64,000 nucleotides of DNA from Nitrospinaceae bacterium. GTDB lineage: Bacteria > Nitrospinota > Nitrospinia > Nitrospinales > VA-1. Positions 1 to 8,685 of this stretch are shown piece by piece (position 1 is the stretch's first letter; each line of letters opens with the position of its first letter). The DNA lies in the NCBI GenBank assembly GCA_021604505.1, contig BQJC01000002.1, positions 124,001-188,000 of the forward strand. The letters run 5' to 3'. A program made the translations under genes and the position numbers. Under the pieces are notes generated by a model. The model saw nothing but the letters and a program-made list of their open reading frames with translations. It was not told the origin of the DNA and did not search any database.

Positions 1-1676
1 GGGTCCCTGTTTCCTTCCGTAGCGACGTCGCGGTTCAAGGGCTTGGCGACCTCGACCGTGCCGGAAAGATATTGGGTTAAATTGAACCGCGTGCCGAGAC
101 CTGCGGACGCCAGATCCTGTCGTCTGGCCCCTGTCGGAGTCGGAACCCGGTTCCAGACAGACCCGTAGTCGATGAACGCGTAGGCTTGCAGGTTGCGCAA
201 AAATTTCTTTTTCAACTGAAATGCCCGTTGCAGCTCCAGCTTGAAGGCCACCCCCTGGTCTCCAGTGATTTCGGAAGGATCGAACGCCCGCCCAAAAGAA
301 AGCCCTCCGACCCCAAATTCTTCTGAAGCCAGAAGTTTTTCAAAGGAATATTGCCCGGCGGCGGAACCTGAGAGCATCCAGGACGGCGCCAACTGTTGCA
401 GGCGCTGGATTTTAGCGGAGATTTTAGTGAAATCGCTCCTTCCCTGAGAGCGGGACAAATTGAGGGACCCGGGTTCCGTGGCATCGAGAATGTTCAAGCC
501 TTGACTGACGTTGACACTGAACAAGTTGATGCCGCGAAAGCGGTCGGCATTATCGTAAGTCAATCCCAGTTCGATGATTCGCAACCGGTCCTCGGAATCC
601 AGGGTTCCTAAAATATCGGTTTTTGTATTCCGATGGGTGTAGGAAAGATGGCCTCGCAAATTTTCACCGCGTGAACGAATGAACGGATGTGTCAGCCCCA
701 GGGAGAACGTAAAGGTCTCCCCCTCCACATTGAACACCTCCAGACTCGAGCCGGGCTGGGAATTGCTGACCGACCCGGAAACGTTGAGCATGGTTCCTTC
801 GTTGGTGACGGGAGCTTCATAAAATCCGTTGACGTAAAACAATTCCTGAGGATCGCTGGTGATCACGCCCTGAATTCCGGTTCGCTCGTAAAACCCCAGA
901 AGAGAATTTTCAGACGCCCCGGCAAACAATTGAATCGGGCCGTTGAATTTGGTGCCGCGGTTATCCACCCCGGCATGCGCATCGATGGGTTTATTTTCCA
1001 GGATCAGAGTGAGGTCGGATGTCCCCGGCTTGTCTTTCGAAGGCGTCAAAACGGATTTGACCGATACCCCCGGCAAATCGTCGATCAACAACAGGTAGCG
1101 TTCCAGATCCTTGGCGTGCAGGGGACGCGATTTTAACAGACGCTTTCTATAAGCGTTCAACAAAGGCTTGGGGCCCCTGACCTGGCCCTGCACTCGCACG
1201 TTGTCTACGGCTCCTTCCATGATGTTGACCCGCACAACGCCTGCATCGATCTTTTGCGGGGGAACGATCGCCTTGCTCAAAATATAACCTTCATTTCTGT
1301 ACTTTTTGGTGATCGCGTCGGCGATCCGGTAAACGTGCGCAAGCGTGATTTCCCGGCCCAGGAAATTGCGGTACAAATGCAAAAATTGACGGTTCCTGTA
1401 CACGGTGGAGCCCTGAATCAGGAGGCGTTGCAATTTGAATTTGACCTTTTTGAGCTCTTTAGGGAAAAGTGGGGTCATCGTATCGGGCTCCACTGGAACG
1501 ACCGTGGATTGTGGCGTTTGAGGCTGCTCCTGGTTTTTTATGAACCGGTCGGGTGCCGCCTGTTTGAACACCCGGTCCCGGCCTTCGGGACTGATTTGCG
1601 CACTGGCTTCCATGGCCGACAAAAAAACCCCGGCTCCTGCAAAAATGAACACCAAACCAAGTTGCAAAAATTTCAC
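1..1676 (-). CDS. TpsB-type outer-membrane transporter (ShlB/FhaC family), C-terminus cut by window edge
   Basis: Reverse-strand reading frame open from about 1709 to the window start, so the C-terminal end is missing. The GTG at 1676 has an AGGA ribosome site 6-7 nt upstream; a GTG at 1709 is possible but has a poor site. It begins with a signal peptide (hydrophobic FLQLGLVFIFAGAG, cleavage after ASA). A POTRA_2-like region follows (LIQGSTVYRNRQF, then IADAITKKYRNEGYILSKA), then a second POTRA and a 16-strand-type barrel. The late motif GVGGLSFGRAFDP with DQG matches the conserved loop-6 region of ShlB/FhaC proteins. In the family, such pores export a large TpsA exoprotein by two-partner secretion, and the partner is usually adjacent. 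No TpsA is visible here, so it would have to lie left of the window. BamA-like surface antigens are the main alternative. Confidence 0.85.
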   Translation of the reverse strand, partial: MKFLQLGLVFIFAGAGVFLSAMEASAQISPEGRDRVFKQAAPDRFIKNQEQPQTPQSTVVPVEPDTMTPLFPKELKKVKFKLQRLLIQGSTVYRNRQFLHLYRNFLGREITLAHVYRIADAITKKYRNEGYILSKAIVPPQKIDAGVVRVNIMEGAVDNVRVQGQVRGPKPLLNAYRKRLLKSRPLHAKDLERYLLLIDDLPGVSVKSVLTPSKDKPGTSDLTLILENKPIDAHAGVDNRGTKFNGPIQLFAGASENSLLGFYERTGIQGVITSDPQELFYVNGFYEAPVTNEGTMLNVSGSVSNSQPGSSLEVFNVEGETFTFSLGLTHPFIRSRGENLRGHLSYTHRNTKTDILGTLDSEDRLRIIELGLTYDNADRFRGINLFSVNVSQGLNILDATEPGSLNLSRSQGRSDFTKISAKIQRLQQLAPSWMLSGSAAGQYSFEKLLASEEFGVGGLSFGRAFDPSEITGDQGVAFKLELQRAFQLKKKFLRNLQAYAFIDYGSVWNRVPTPTGARRQDLASAGLGTRFNLTQYLSGTVEVAKPLNRDVATEGNRD

Positions 1677-1709
1677 CGGGTTTCCTATTTTCCCTTTTTT
1701 ATCAATCAC

Positions 1710-2241
1710 TTTTTATTTCTTATCGGACACAACGTTTGAATATTGAGAAGATTACAATGAGGAAATCCGAGTAAAACAGACGAAATCCGTGCGCTTCCGG
1801 GAATTTCGATGGCTATGTTTAAAACAGGCAATTTCCTTTGATTCCGGATGGATGAAAAGTCGATTTTCTTTCCGATCAACAACTTATCGGAATGGCGGAG
1901 GACTTGCTTGAGCTAGTAAACCATTCATAAAAAAAGCGTTAGCAACGGTTTTTCAGCATATTTGAGCAAAGTCCGTGCCAAATGAGAGAAAGACCCTTGC
2001 CAACGTAAGTCTTTATTTTTAAAGAGTGTTTTTTGCAAAGCGTTAGTTCGGCATTAGGATATTTCTTGAAAGGGGGAAAATTGTTCCACAAGAATAGGGA
2101 AGAAATTTTCTTCAAAAAAAATATATTTGATAATTTTTTTACATATAACGAGCCATTTGAAAAATCAAGGATATCGGGTTTTATCCGATATGATATTTGA
2201 AGAAAAACTTTCCAAGTTCTCCTGCGAGGCCGCTTTCATTC
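1710..2241. other. AT-rich intergenic region with two inverted repeats
   Basis: About 530 bases with no convincing gene; all frames are short. Two structures stand out. At 1931-1953 an A-rich arm and a T-rich arm of 10 bases with one mismatch enclose the loop AGC, which looks like an intrinsic terminator usable on either strand although no gene ends there. At 2171-2191 the perfect repeat ATATCGG-N7-CCGATAT lies about 50 bases before a small Cys-rich gene and could be an operator. Both roles are inference. Confidence 0.4.
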
Positions 2242-2427
2242 ATGAAAAAGTTAAAAACCCTGAATATGTGCGATTTTTGTTCCAAGGAAATCCAGACTTG
2301 TGGCGCCAATACGGTCCTGGCAAAAGAAGTCGACACCGATGATGTCGCTCTTACGAACCCCGATTCGATCATAGCCTGTGATCAATACGAAAATCCGGTG
2401 GATATTTTAAAGAAAAAATTCCACTGA
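2242..2427 (+). CDS. Small Cys-rich hypothetical protein
   Basis: Short frame of about 61 residues beginning MKKLKTLNMCDFC. It has a CxxC pair at the N-terminus (CDFC), another Cys six residues later (TCG) and a fourth in ACDQYENP, an arrangement able to bind one zinc or iron ion. The second half (acidic, then NPDSIIACDQYENPVDILKK) has the balanced composition of a folded protein rather than random frame. No ribosome site precedes the ATG at 2242; ATG 2266 and TTG 2197 are in-frame alternatives. Function unknown. Stand-alone between an intergenic palindrome and the next promoter. Confidence 0.45.
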   Translation: MKKLKTLNMCDFCSKEIQTCGANTVLAKEVDTDDVALTNPDSIIACDQYENPVDILKKKFH

Positions 2428-2487
2428 AGCCCGCCTCACCCCGCCCATTGCAGGTTCCCCCACCGAATCCAGATTTCCTCATATTTG

Positions 2488-2516
2488 TTGACACACATGT
2501 AACTTCTGCTTAACGA
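2488..2516 (+). promoter_or_regulatory. Possible sigma-70 promoter
   Basis: A perfect -35 TTGACA (2488-2493) is followed after 17 bases by TAACGA (2511-2516), a poor -10. It lies about 100 bases before the hypothetical gene starting at 2617. Supported only by the -35 box and spacing. Confidence 0.3.
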
Positions 2517-2616
2517 CCGCGTAATACCTGAAACCTATACTCCTAAACAGTACGCGGGAAGCCTGGCGTTTGCATTCCCGAAGATTCGAAACTCTTAATT
2601 GACGGAGAGAGGTGTC

Positions 2617-3033
2617 ATGGCGAACGAAGAAGAATCTAAAAGAAAACTGGTCGAGTTTTTGTGGGTGGAAATCAACCGCGCCATCATCAACTCGATGGAA
2701 GTGAAGTCCTGCATCAAGATCCTTAAAGATCTTGAACTGCTGGACCATATCGAAGACTACAACCTGGTGCTGGACGTCAAGGCTCTGATCGAATTGATCC
2801 AAAAAAAAGATGAAAAAGGCACGGAGCTTCCCGCAAGGGAAGAAAAAGCAGACCAAAAACTTTCCGCGGACACGGGAAAGTCCGGCCAGGACCAGAAATC
2901 AGAAAAAGAGTCCCCCCAGGTAATCGACGGAAAAAAATTGACGGAAAACGAGATCCTGTTTCAAAAGTATCTGGAGCGGAATTTCGATGAAAGCGTGTGG
3001 CTGAAAAAGGCGGGAATCCGGTTTTTGAACTAA
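2617..3033 (+). CDS. Conserved-type hypothetical acidic protein
   Basis: 138-residue soluble protein starting MANEEESKRKLVEF. The start has a good ribosome site (GGAGAGAGG) 6 nt upstream; a TTG 18 bases earlier lacks one. Residues 1-65 are predicted helical (VEINRAIINSMEVKSC, LKDLELLDHIEDYNLVLDVKALIELIQ), then a charged linker rich in Lys, Glu and Gln to about residue 105. A C-terminal helix follows (TENEILFQKYLERNFDESVWLKKAGIRFLN). No enzyme motif, no signal peptide. I do not recognise the family. The two-part helical layout with a variable linker suggests a protein-binding role, which is only inference. The next gene follows after 53 bases on the same strand. Confidence 0.8.
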   Translation: MANEEESKRKLVEFLWVEINRAIINSMEVKSCIKILKDLELLDHIEDYNLVLDVKALIELIQKKDEKGTELPAREEKADQKLSADTGKSGQDQKSEKESPQVIDGKKLTENEILFQKYLERNFDESVWLKKAGIRFLN

Positions 3034-3086
3034 GCCTTCCAAAAAGGCGCTGTGGCTAAACCGATGAAAAAACAAATTGGAGAAAG

Positions 3087-3749
3087 ATGATGTTTCGCAA
3101 ATTTTGTTATTTGATGTTGATCGTTTCCTTTCTGGTTTGGGCGTTCGGTGCGGCGCACGCACAAAAAGTTTCTCCGTCTGGCGAACAGGAGCCCGACCGC
3201 ATACGCGGTCAAATCGCTTCCATCGATGGTTCTTCTGTTGTGCTTAAAACCAAAGACGGAAGGAGTGTCCGTCTCGGGCTTCTCGAATACAGCAGTATCC
3301 TGAGCCTGTCCAAGACCAGCTTCACCGATGTGGATTTTGGCGTTTACGTCGGTTCCGTCTCCAGGCGGCTCGATCAATACAGTCCCATCGTGCGGGATTC
3401 CTTGAGTTGGCTGCATCAGGGCTATGAGCTCCGGGTGTTTGATGAAGAGTTGCGTGGTCTGGCCCTGGGCCATCAGAAGTGGGACTTGACCTCTGAGAGC
3501 GTGATGACGCACGGCTGGGTCGATGATCTTGAGATTCGCGTGCTATCTATCAAATACGGCCCGACGGAGGAAGAGGAAACGGATGTGGACGTATCCCGCG
3601 AAGTGCCTATTTTGAGGTTGTCGGTTGGAGACAGGAGTTTGTTAAAGCCCGGCGTCCATGTTTTTGCCGGTGCACAGAAGGGAGAAGACGGCGACTACGT
3701 GGCCGTCTTCATGATGGTGGGGCAGGATGGCATCGTGCCAAGTTTGTAA
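3087..3749 (+). CDS. Secreted DUF5666-like protein
   Basis: 220 residues with a clear signal peptide (FCYLMLIVSFLVWAFGAAHA, cleavage before QKV). ATG at 3087 with GGAGAAAG just upstream; the adjacent ATG at 3090 is equivalent. The mature part is beta-rich. RIRGQIASIDGSSVVLKTKDG is an OB-like repeat opening, and it is followed by a segment with GHQKWDL, the T-M-T/H pair and DRSLLKPGVHVFAGAQ. This arrangement resembles a family of periplasmic DUF5666-type proteins of rhizobia and other bacteria whose function is not established. Likely periplasmic. The match was made by recall of the motif pattern, so family assignment is moderate. Confidence 0.8.
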   Translation: MMFRKFCYLMLIVSFLVWAFGAAHAQKVSPSGEQEPDRIRGQIASIDGSSVVLKTKDGRSVRLGLLEYSSILSLSKTSFTDVDFGVYVGSVSRRLDQYSPIVRDSLSWLHQGYELRVFDEELRGLALGHQKWDLTSESVMTHGWVDDLEIRVLSIKYGPTEEEETDVDVSREVPILRLSVGDRSLLKPGVHVFAGAQKGEDGDYVAVFMMVGQDGIVPSL

Positions 3750-3822
3750 TCACCGGCCCCCACGGTTAAACGCCGGACTTCCACGGTAACCGCCCCCTGA
3801 AAACCAAACCTGTCCCTCAAAA

Positions 3823-3851
3823 TTTACAAAACAAAGGCTGTGTGCTAGGAT
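3823..3851 (+). promoter_or_regulatory. Sigma-70 promoter for the phosphohexomutase gene
   Basis: TTTACA (3823-3828), 17-base spacer, TAGGAT (3846-3851). Predicted start near 3858 gives a leader of about 80 bases to the ATG at 3937. Confidence 0.5.
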
Positions 3852-3936
3852 TTTCCGCTGTAGAGCTCTGTCCGCCAGATCTTGCAAGCAAATTCCTTAA
3901 GATTCGCCGCCGCTTCGAAAACCAGGACCGCACCCC

Positions 3937-6078
3937 ATGAAGGAAATAAAGCCCCACTCCGCCTCCCTTTCGCTCAGGCTCCAGGGAACCGACGGCATCC
4001 GCCGCGAGGTCAGGCCCCAATCCTCCAAAGAATTCACAGGGTTGACTCCGCAACAGGTCTTTCTGGAACAGGGCTTCATCACCGAAAAATTCATGGAGCT
4101 GTATGCCTTTGCCTATGTAAATAGTTTAATAAAAAAAAGACGGGGGAAACCAGGTGACGGATTCGTGGTCGGCTGGGACCCCAGGGATGTTAAGGGAACC
4201 TTCACCCGGGCCGTGATTGCGGGAATCCGAAAGGCGGGCGCCAACGCATGGGTCGTGGGCATCGTTCCCACTCCCCTGGTTCCCGCGTTTGCGCTTTATA
4301 AACAGGCCAAGGGAGGATTCATGATCACCGCCTCCCACAACCCGAAAGATCAAAACGGAATCAAAACATTTTGCGCTCATCGAGGCATGAAACTTCTTCC
4401 GGAAAATGACATCGAACTCACACGCGCCATTCTTTCCCTCGACCACCGGATTTTAAAGAAGACTTCTCTCAAGGGGAAACAAAAAGATTGCCATAGAGAA
4501 GCACTCGATCTGTTTACAAAGTTCTCTCTGCATCCGGAAAATGCCTGGTCCGAGCCGGAACCCGGCAACCCTCCGCCATTCAGTAAGATCCTGCTGGTGG
4601 TCGATCCGGCCAAAGGATCGCTCTCCAAAATAGCGGCGGAAATTTTCCGGAAAGCCGGGTTTGGCCGGGTGATCGAAGTCAACGCCAAACTCGACGGCGA
4701 CGTCAACCTGTGGAGCGGGGTGGCGGATCTCGAAGGCCACACGCATATCTCCCCCTCCATGATCGACAAACGGTCGGGGCATTTCCGCAAACACAAAGCG
4801 GTATTAAAACTCTTTGAACTGGGCAGAAAATTTAAAACAAAAATCCTGAACGGATCGCAACGGGTTGCCGGAGCTATATTTGACGCCGACGGCGACCGGT
4901 TTTACCGGCTGGAATACGATCCCTTCAAGGATGAGCTTCTGGTATTGAGCGGCGATGAAACGGCGTTTTTGCAAGGCATGTTCCTCCTTAAACGCGATCC
5001 AAAACGCTATAAAAACGCGCTTTATATCAACACCGTGGAAAGCGATCTCAACACGGCGGTTGCGGCAAATCAACTCGGCCTGAAACCCAGGCTCACCGCA
5101 GTCGGCGATAAATGGATTCTCCTGCAAACCGCGCTCTTCATTGCTGACGCTAGACTGAAAGCGCTGAAGAAAAATTCGGGAAACGTTCTTCCCGGTCGCG
5201 TTCAAAAAATGTGGGACGCGGTGCGAAAAAACGGCGCTCTCAATGTCGATGCCTTTCGGAAAATAGAAGAGGAAATTGACGCTCTGGAGAAAAAAATATC
5301 CTCTCCAAAACCGGTCGATTTTTCGCGCTTTCTTGCCTTTGCGGTCGGAAGCGAGGAAACCGGCCACAACATCACATTAGGCTGGCTCGACCTGGAATCG
5401 GGCCATCGCATTCCCGTGTTCTTTGGCAACGGGCTGAAAAGCGCTCTCAACACATTCGCCGCCACGGATTCCCTATTTAACGGGAAAACACCGCGCGCCT
5501 ATTTTTCCGGCATTCACAAACCGTTCAAGCCCGGATTCAAGGAAACGCTTTACGTTTATTACATAAAAAAAGAAAGATTCCATAAAGATTCCGCCGTCTG
5601 GAAAAAAATCAAGCGATCCATTCTGACCGATGCCAAAGCCGAGGGTTTCCGGGGGACCACCGCCATATTTCCGGAAGACCCGGACATGCTGTATATTTCT
5701 CTGAAAGCCGGCACCAGCAAAAATCCGACGGCGGGAGTTTTTGTGCGTAATTCGGGAACGGAAAATAAAATCAGCGTGAACCTGAGAGGGGATCGAAAGG
5801 ACGCCCGCAAACTGAAAAAAATCGGAGAAAACGCCATTCGCCTTCTTCTTGCGGCGCTCAAGGATACGGAGGATCATTTCTACAAACTGGAATTGGATGT
5901 TTTGAGCCAGGTGGCCCTGCATCCGATACCAGAAGGCACGCTGGTCCTGGAAAAACGGTCGCGGACACGGGTGTTGGCTGAAATGGGCAAACAACACCTG
6001 ATCGAACTGACTCTCAAAGGTTATCGCCTGACTACCAGAGGAAAATGGTATATTGCCTCGAACCAGATCACGAAATGA
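3937..6078 (+). CDS. Phosphoglucomutase/phosphomannomutase family protein (oversized)
   Basis: Alpha-D-phosphohexomutase, 713 residues against the usual 450-580. It would interconvert sugar 1- and 6-phosphates for sugar-nucleotide synthesis in the cytoplasm. All four active-site motifs are present. The phosphoserine loop TASHNP has Ser133. The metal loop is D316-A-D318-G-D320-R321. The sugar-binding EETGHN is present. The phosphate-binding RNSGTENK lies near the C-terminus. Extra length comes from an insertion between the metal and sugar loops (basic and helical, about residues 405-460) and a C-terminal tail of about 75 residues after the phosphate domain. No good ribosome site precedes the ATG. 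The substrate (glucose, mannose or glucosamine phosphate) cannot be told from motifs. The next gene, a beta-helix protein, starts 16 bases after the stop and may act on the same sugar. Confidence 0.9.
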   Translation: MKEIKPHSASLSLRLQGTDGIRREVRPQSSKEFTGLTPQQVFLEQGFITEKFMELYAFAYVNSLIKKRRGKPGDGFVVGWDPRDVKGTFTRAVIAGIRKAGANAWVVGIVPTPLVPAFALYKQAKGGFMITASHNPKDQNGIKTFCAHRGMKLLPENDIELTRAILSLDHRILKKTSLKGKQKDCHREALDLFTKFSLHPENAWSEPEPGNPPPFSKILLVVDPAKGSLSKIAAEIFRKAGFGRVIEVNAKLDGDVNLWSGVADLEGHTHISPSMIDKRSGHFRKHKAVLKLFELGRKFKTKILNGSQRVAGAIFDADGDRFYRLEYDPFKDELLVLSGDETAFLQGMFLLKRDPKRYKNALYINTVESDLNTAVAANQLGLKPRLTAVGDKWILLQTALFIADARLKALKKNSGNVLPGRVQKMWDAVRKNGALNVDAFRKIEEEIDALEKKISSPKPVDFSRFLAFAVGSEETGHNITLGWLDLESGHRIPVFFGNGLKSALNTFAATDSLFNGKTPRAYFSGIHKPFKPGFKETLYVYYIKKERFHKDSAVWKKIKRSILTDAKAEGFRGTTAIFPEDPDMLYISLKAGTSKNPTAGVFVRNSGTENKISVNLRGDRKDARKLKKIGENAIRLLLAALKDTEDHFYKLELDVLSQVALHPIPEGTLVLEKRSRTRVLAEMGKQHLIELTLKGYRLTTRGKWYIASNQITK

Positions 6079-6094
6079 AAACGGCAAGAACTAT

Positions 6095-6910
6095 ATGATC
6101 GCAACTGAAAATTTTTTCGACTCTTTAAAGGACTTCACTCACCCTGAGATTTTTGCCGACAGCGAATGGCTCTGGGAGCCCTTAAAAACCCTGGACCGAT
6201 CCATAGAAAGTCTGATCCGGGAAAATTCAGGGAACGCTGAGCGGTCGGATGCGCTGGAAGGAACCCTGATTTCCAATCCAGCCGACCACGGCAACGCTAG
6301 AATTGGCAAAAGTTTGGTCGTCACTCAATGGATAGAAATAAAAACTCCGATCCTGCTGGAAACCCTGGGAATCCTGATCGGTCCGGGAACGGTCCTGGAA
6401 CCGTCGGCCATCCTCAAAGGTCCCATGATCATCGGAGCGAACTGTGAAATCCGGCAGGGCGCTTACATTCGCGGCAATGCCATTATTGGAAATCATTGTG
6501 TCATAGGGCACGCCACCGAAATCAAAAACAGCATCGTGATGAACCACAGCGAGGCCGGGCATTTCAATTATATCGGCGACAGTATCTTAGGAAGGCATGT
6601 CAACATGGGGGCAGGCTCCAGGCTGGCCAATCTGCAGTTTCGTACCGCCGCTGAAAAAGACCGGGAAGAGCAAATCTTCCCCGAAATTCCCGCCCTCATT
6701 GAAGATGATACCGTTGCCACAGGTCTCAATAAATTTGGCGCGATCATAGGGGATAATGTAGAAGTGGGTTGCAACGCGGTGCTTTGCCCCGGAGCTCTGG
6801 TGGGCAAGGACAACTGGGTCTATCCCAACTCCGTATTGCCCAAGGGATATTACCCGCCGGGTTCGATTCTGGCGCACACAAACCGGAAACCAAAAATTTC
6901 CGGGAAATGA
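6095..6910 (+). CDS. Left-handed beta-helix protein, GlmU C-terminal-like
   Basis: 271 residues starting MIATENFFDSL. A longer frame reaches back into the mutase gene but has no ribosome site. Residues 1-85 are unlike a nucleotidyltransferase. From about residue 90 there are hexapeptide repeats (LIGPGTVLEPSAILKG, IIGANCEIRQGAYIRG, VIGHATEIKNSIV) forming a left-handed beta-helix. The GlmU-like segment NYIGDSILGRHVNMGAGS follows, then more helix turns (IIGDNVEVGCNAVLCPGALVG). Such proteins are acyltransferases or, with a GT-A domain, sugar-1-phosphate nucleotidyltransferases. Here the GT-A domain is absent, so acyltransferase or a binding partner is likelier. Placed just after the phosphohexomutase, consistent with sugar-nucleotide metabolism. 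It lacks the catalytic layout of LpxA/LpxD. Confidence 0.85.
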   Translation: MIATENFFDSLKDFTHPEIFADSEWLWEPLKTLDRSIESLIRENSGNAERSDALEGTLISNPADHGNARIGKSLVVTQWIEIKTPILLETLGILIGPGTVLEPSAILKGPMIIGANCEIRQGAYIRGNAIIGNHCVIGHATEIKNSIVMNHSEAGHFNYIGDSILGRHVNMGAGSRLANLQFRTAAEKDREEQIFPEIPALIEDDTVATGLNKFGAIIGDNVEVGCNAVLCPGALVGKDNWVYPNSVLPKGYYPPGSILAHTNRKPKISGK

Positions 6911-6937
6911 GGGGAAATATCACTATAATGTTTTTAA

Positions 6938-6966
6938 TTGCGACCCATGTAGCCGCCGACTATTAA
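6938..6966 (+). promoter_or_regulatory. Sigma-70 promoter for tRNA-Leu
   Basis: TTGCGA (6938-6943), 17-base spacer, TATTAA (6961-6966). The predicted start lies about 20 bases before the tRNA. A lone TATAAT at 6924 has no matching -35 and was not chosen. Confidence 0.5.
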
Positions 6967-6992
6967 AACTTGCCGTAGACAAAACACATCGT

Positions 6993-7074
6993 GCGGGAGT
7001 GATGAAACTGGTAGACATGCGAGATTTAGGATCTCGTGCTTCACGGCGTGGGGGTTCGAGTCCCTCCTCCCGCA
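6993..7074 (+). tRNA. tRNA-Leu (anticodon UAG)
   Basis: 82 bases folding as a class II tRNA. The acceptor arms GCGGGAG and CTCCCGC pair perfectly. The D-loop contains GGTAGAC. The anticodon stem CGAGA/TCTCG encloses the loop TTTAGGA, giving anticodon TAG. A long variable arm (GTGCTTCACGGCGT) and TTCGAGT T-loop follow. CCA is not encoded. It reads CUA and, by wobble, other CUN leucine codons. Confidence 0.96.
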
Positions 7075-7218
7075 CTCCTTTCAGGGTGGGCGAACAGGTC
7101 AAACGTTGGCGGCGGAAAAAGTTGATTCGGCACACCACTGGCGATCATTTTGGCGGAGTGACCCGCTTAAAAGCGAGTTTTCTCTCCCATGCTAAATATT
7201 TAATCCTTGGGACACATC

Positions 7219-8583
7219 ATGAATATCGAAATCGAAGAAATTGATGCCTGTAACAAAAAGATCAAATTCGACATTCCTCATCAGGAATATCAGACGAAAA
7301 TAAAAAACTACTACAAAACCCTGGGACGGGACGTCAAGGTCCCAGGCTTTAGAAAGGGTAAAGTCCCCCAGTCGCTTCTGGAAAAGCAATTTGGCCCCAG
7401 GGTCAAACAGGAGGTTCTCACCCAGCTCATCAGCGACCATGTCATGGAAGCCATCCAGGAAAAAGGCTTGCGGGCGGTGAGCCAACCCAATCTACTGGAA
7501 GTCCACGCCGAAGAAGGCACGGATATCAACGTATCCGCCTCAGTGGAAGTTTTGCCGGAGTTTGAACTTGCGGACCATGCAGACGTCGAGATTGATGTAA
7601 AAGTCGCCAAGGTGACAGAAGACGAAGTGGATCAGGTGCTGAAAGGTTACCAGACCAATAAAGCGAAAAATATTCAGGTGACCGACCGGGTCTCCCAGAA
7701 AGAGGATTTCCTCAAGATCGATTTCACCGGCACGCTGAACGGCAAACCCTTCGAAGGAGGCGAAGCGAAAGATTACATCATTCAACTGGGAACGAAACAG
7801 CTCATCGAAGACCTGGAAAAAAACCTTTATGGAATGAGCTTAAACGAAACCAAAGACGCCAAAGTGCAGATTCCAGAGGACTACTTCAACAAACCCATCG
7901 CAGGCAAAGAAGTGGATTTCTCCATCACCTTAAAGGGCATCCAGGTGAAAGAGCTCCCTGAATTGAACGACGAGTTCGCTCAAACGGTGGACCCGGACAG
8001 AAAATACGAAAATTTAGCCGACATGAAAGAACAAATTCGTGAGGACTTGGAAAATCACGAAAAAAAGCAGGCCCGAAAAGGAGCGCAGAAACAGCTGGCG
8101 GATAAACTCACGGACTTGAACCCTGTCAACCTGCCTGAAGGTCTGATTCTGGAACAAATTCGTTTGATGGCCGCCGAAGCGGAAAAGAAAAAAAACCCCC
8201 AGACCGCCCAGGGGCACACCCACGATCACGACCATGACCACGGTCATGAGGAGGGAAAAGACGCCCAGGTGTCCCAGGAGGACCAGGAAAAATTCCGCGA
8301 ACCCGCGCTTAAAATCCTGCAGCAGGAACTGGTCGTCGACAAACTGGCCACCCAGCTGAAAATTGATGTTTCCCAGGACGAATTGGACAGAGAGGTCAAT
8401 AATTTCATACAGATGCTTGGCGGCGGGGACATCGAAAAAACCAAGAGAGACTGGCAAAAATCGGGTCTTCTGGCCAAACTGCACAGCCGGATGAGAAAAG
8501 AAAAAACCCTGGAAGCTGTTCTCGATCAGGTAAAAGTGCGTGAAGAAATGGTTGACAGGAAAGAATTAATTGCTGATAATTAA
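7219..8583 (+). CDS. tig: Trigger factor with a His-rich insertion
   Basis: Ribosome-associated chaperone and prolyl isomerase, 454 residues. The N-terminal domain holds the ribosome-docking signature GFRKGKVP (residues 46-53). The FKBP-type isomerase domain follows (DFLKIDFTGTLNGKPFEGGEAKDY, about 160-245), then the helical C-terminal chaperone domain. ATG at 7219; an in-frame start 12 bases upstream is less likely. Odd feature: residues about 333-345 form a run rich in His and Asp (HTHDHDHDHGH) inside the C-terminal domain. It could bind zinc or nickel and is not part of the usual E. coli protein. First gene of the classical tig-clpP-clpX-lon quality-control run. Confidence 0.97.
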   Translation: MNIEIEEIDACNKKIKFDIPHQEYQTKIKNYYKTLGRDVKVPGFRKGKVPQSLLEKQFGPRVKQEVLTQLISDHVMEAIQEKGLRAVSQPNLLEVHAEEGTDINVSASVEVLPEFELADHADVEIDVKVAKVTEDEVDQVLKGYQTNKAKNIQVTDRVSQKEDFLKIDFTGTLNGKPFEGGEAKDYIIQLGTKQLIEDLEKNLYGMSLNETKDAKVQIPEDYFNKPIAGKEVDFSITLKGIQVKELPELNDEFAQTVDPDRKYENLADMKEQIREDLENHEKKQARKGAQKQLADKLTDLNPVNLPEGLILEQIRLMAAEAEKKKNPQTAQGHTHDHDHDHGHEEGKDAQVSQEDQEKFREPALKILQQELVVDKLATQLKIDVSQDELDREVNNFIQMLGGGDIEKTKRDWQKSGLLAKLHSRMRKEKTLEAVLDQVKVREEMVDRKELIADN

Positions 8584-8685
8584 TATGAGGGTCGATCAAC
8601 CTTATCTGTTTATTTCTTAATGACTTACACGTTTTCTGTTCCCTTCGTTTCCCCTAATCCCCTTTAAAGAGAAAAAGAGCCGAAT

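Noticed and set aside
2127-2342. 71-codon frame overlapping the small Cys-rich gene
   Set aside because: Composition is random-like and no start signals are seen; the Cys frame is more protein-like.
4804-5367. Long minus-strand frame opposite the phosphohexomutase gene, and many like it opposite other genes
   Set aside because: They are shadows of the real coding strand with improbable composition and no ribosome site.
6095-6910. LbH protein as the missing LpxD
   Set aside because: Its GlmU-like block and lack of LpxD N-terminal domain do not fit.
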